This document shows, piece after piece, positions 5,822 to 5,896 of a stretch of DNA of 5,896 nucleotides. The stretch spans positions 1 through 5,896 of the forward strand of contig JAIRQU010000048.1 of assembly GCA_031256305.1 (NCBI GenBank), in the 5' to 3' direction. A program made the position numbers and the translations under genes. Within the stretch, counting starts at the first letter, position 1. Each line of letters begins with the position of its first letter. The notes beneath the pieces were generated by a model. That model did no database searches, was not told the DNA's origin, and worked only from the letters and a program-made list of their open reading frames with translations. The DNA is from Burkholderiaceae bacterium (lineage in GTDB: Bacteria > Pseudomonadota > Gammaproteobacteria > Burkholderiales > Burkholderiaceae_C).

Positions 5822-5896
5822 TCAATGCCCGGCGGCGTCAATGTGCGCGTCGGGCTTGACGCGTGCCAGCAGCGCGCGCATGTCAGCCTCGATGCG
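5822..5896 (-). CDS. 3' end of upstream gene, perhaps phosphomannomutase/phosphoglucomutase (partial)
   Basis: The last 24 codons of a gene that enters from beyond the window edge, ending in TGA at 5822-5824. The residues RIEADMRALLARVKPDA followed by HIDAAGH read as a soluble C-terminal helix. The RIEADMRALL...VKP pattern resembles the end of alpha-D-phosphohexomutases (AlgC/ManB type), which supply mannose- or glucose-1-phosphate for LPS and exopolysaccharide sugars; this is a resemblance from memory over a very short stretch. An LPS heptosyltransferase (waaC) is the main alternative, since it often precedes waaA. The 21-nt gap and same strand support an operon with waaA. Confidence 0.6.
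   Translation of the reverse strand, partial: RIEADMRALLARVKPDAHIDAAGH

Overview
The window looks like chromosomal DNA from a GC-rich betaproteobacterium, most likely of the Bordetella/Achromobacter (Alcaligenaceae) kind. The evidence is the very high GC of positions ~850-5896, the Ala/Arg-rich proteins, a giant DUF349 protein of the type I associate with that family, and a Kdo transferase gene (waaA) of an LPS-making Gram-negative. The genus cannot be fixed from sequence reading alone.

Layout: (1) Positions 1-~850 are markedly AT-richer (for example 23 G/C of 60 at 481-540, against 46 of 60 at 1081-1140). They hold a possible small hypothetical ORF (44-238, +), an intergenic stretch with a Pho-box-like element and a 9-bp inverted repeat, and psiE (426-830, +), a small membrane protein of the phosphate-starvation-inducible PsiE family. 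(2) Positions 831-924 are a short convergent intergenic gap with small hairpins. (3) Positions 925-4107 (-) encode a ~1060-residue DUF349-family protein with two Ala/Pro/Gln-rich linkers, an Arg/Asp/Gly-rich patch and a C-terminal helical region. (4) Positions 4108-4501 are mostly non-coding but carry, on the + strand, what looks like the decayed 5' end of an MFS transporter gene (4314-4505). (5) Positions 4502-5800 (-) are waaA/kdtA, the bifunctional-type Kdo transferase. (6) Positions 5822-5896 (-) are the 3' end of the gene upstream of waaA, tentatively a phosphomannomutase/phosphoglucomutase.

How the genes work together: the fragment at 5822-5896 and waaA lie 21 nt apart on one strand and probably form part of an LPS core/sugar-nucleotide operon. 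The DUF349 gene follows on the same strand after ~390 bp, too far to assume co-transcription. psiE is convergent to all of them, lies in DNA of different base composition, and appears to have its own phosphate-linked control region. I see no CRISPR array, RNA gene, intact mobile element or clearly novel multi-gene system. The most informative points are the psiE control region, the psiE start/overlap problem, the transporter relic and the unusual domain layout of the DUF349 protein.
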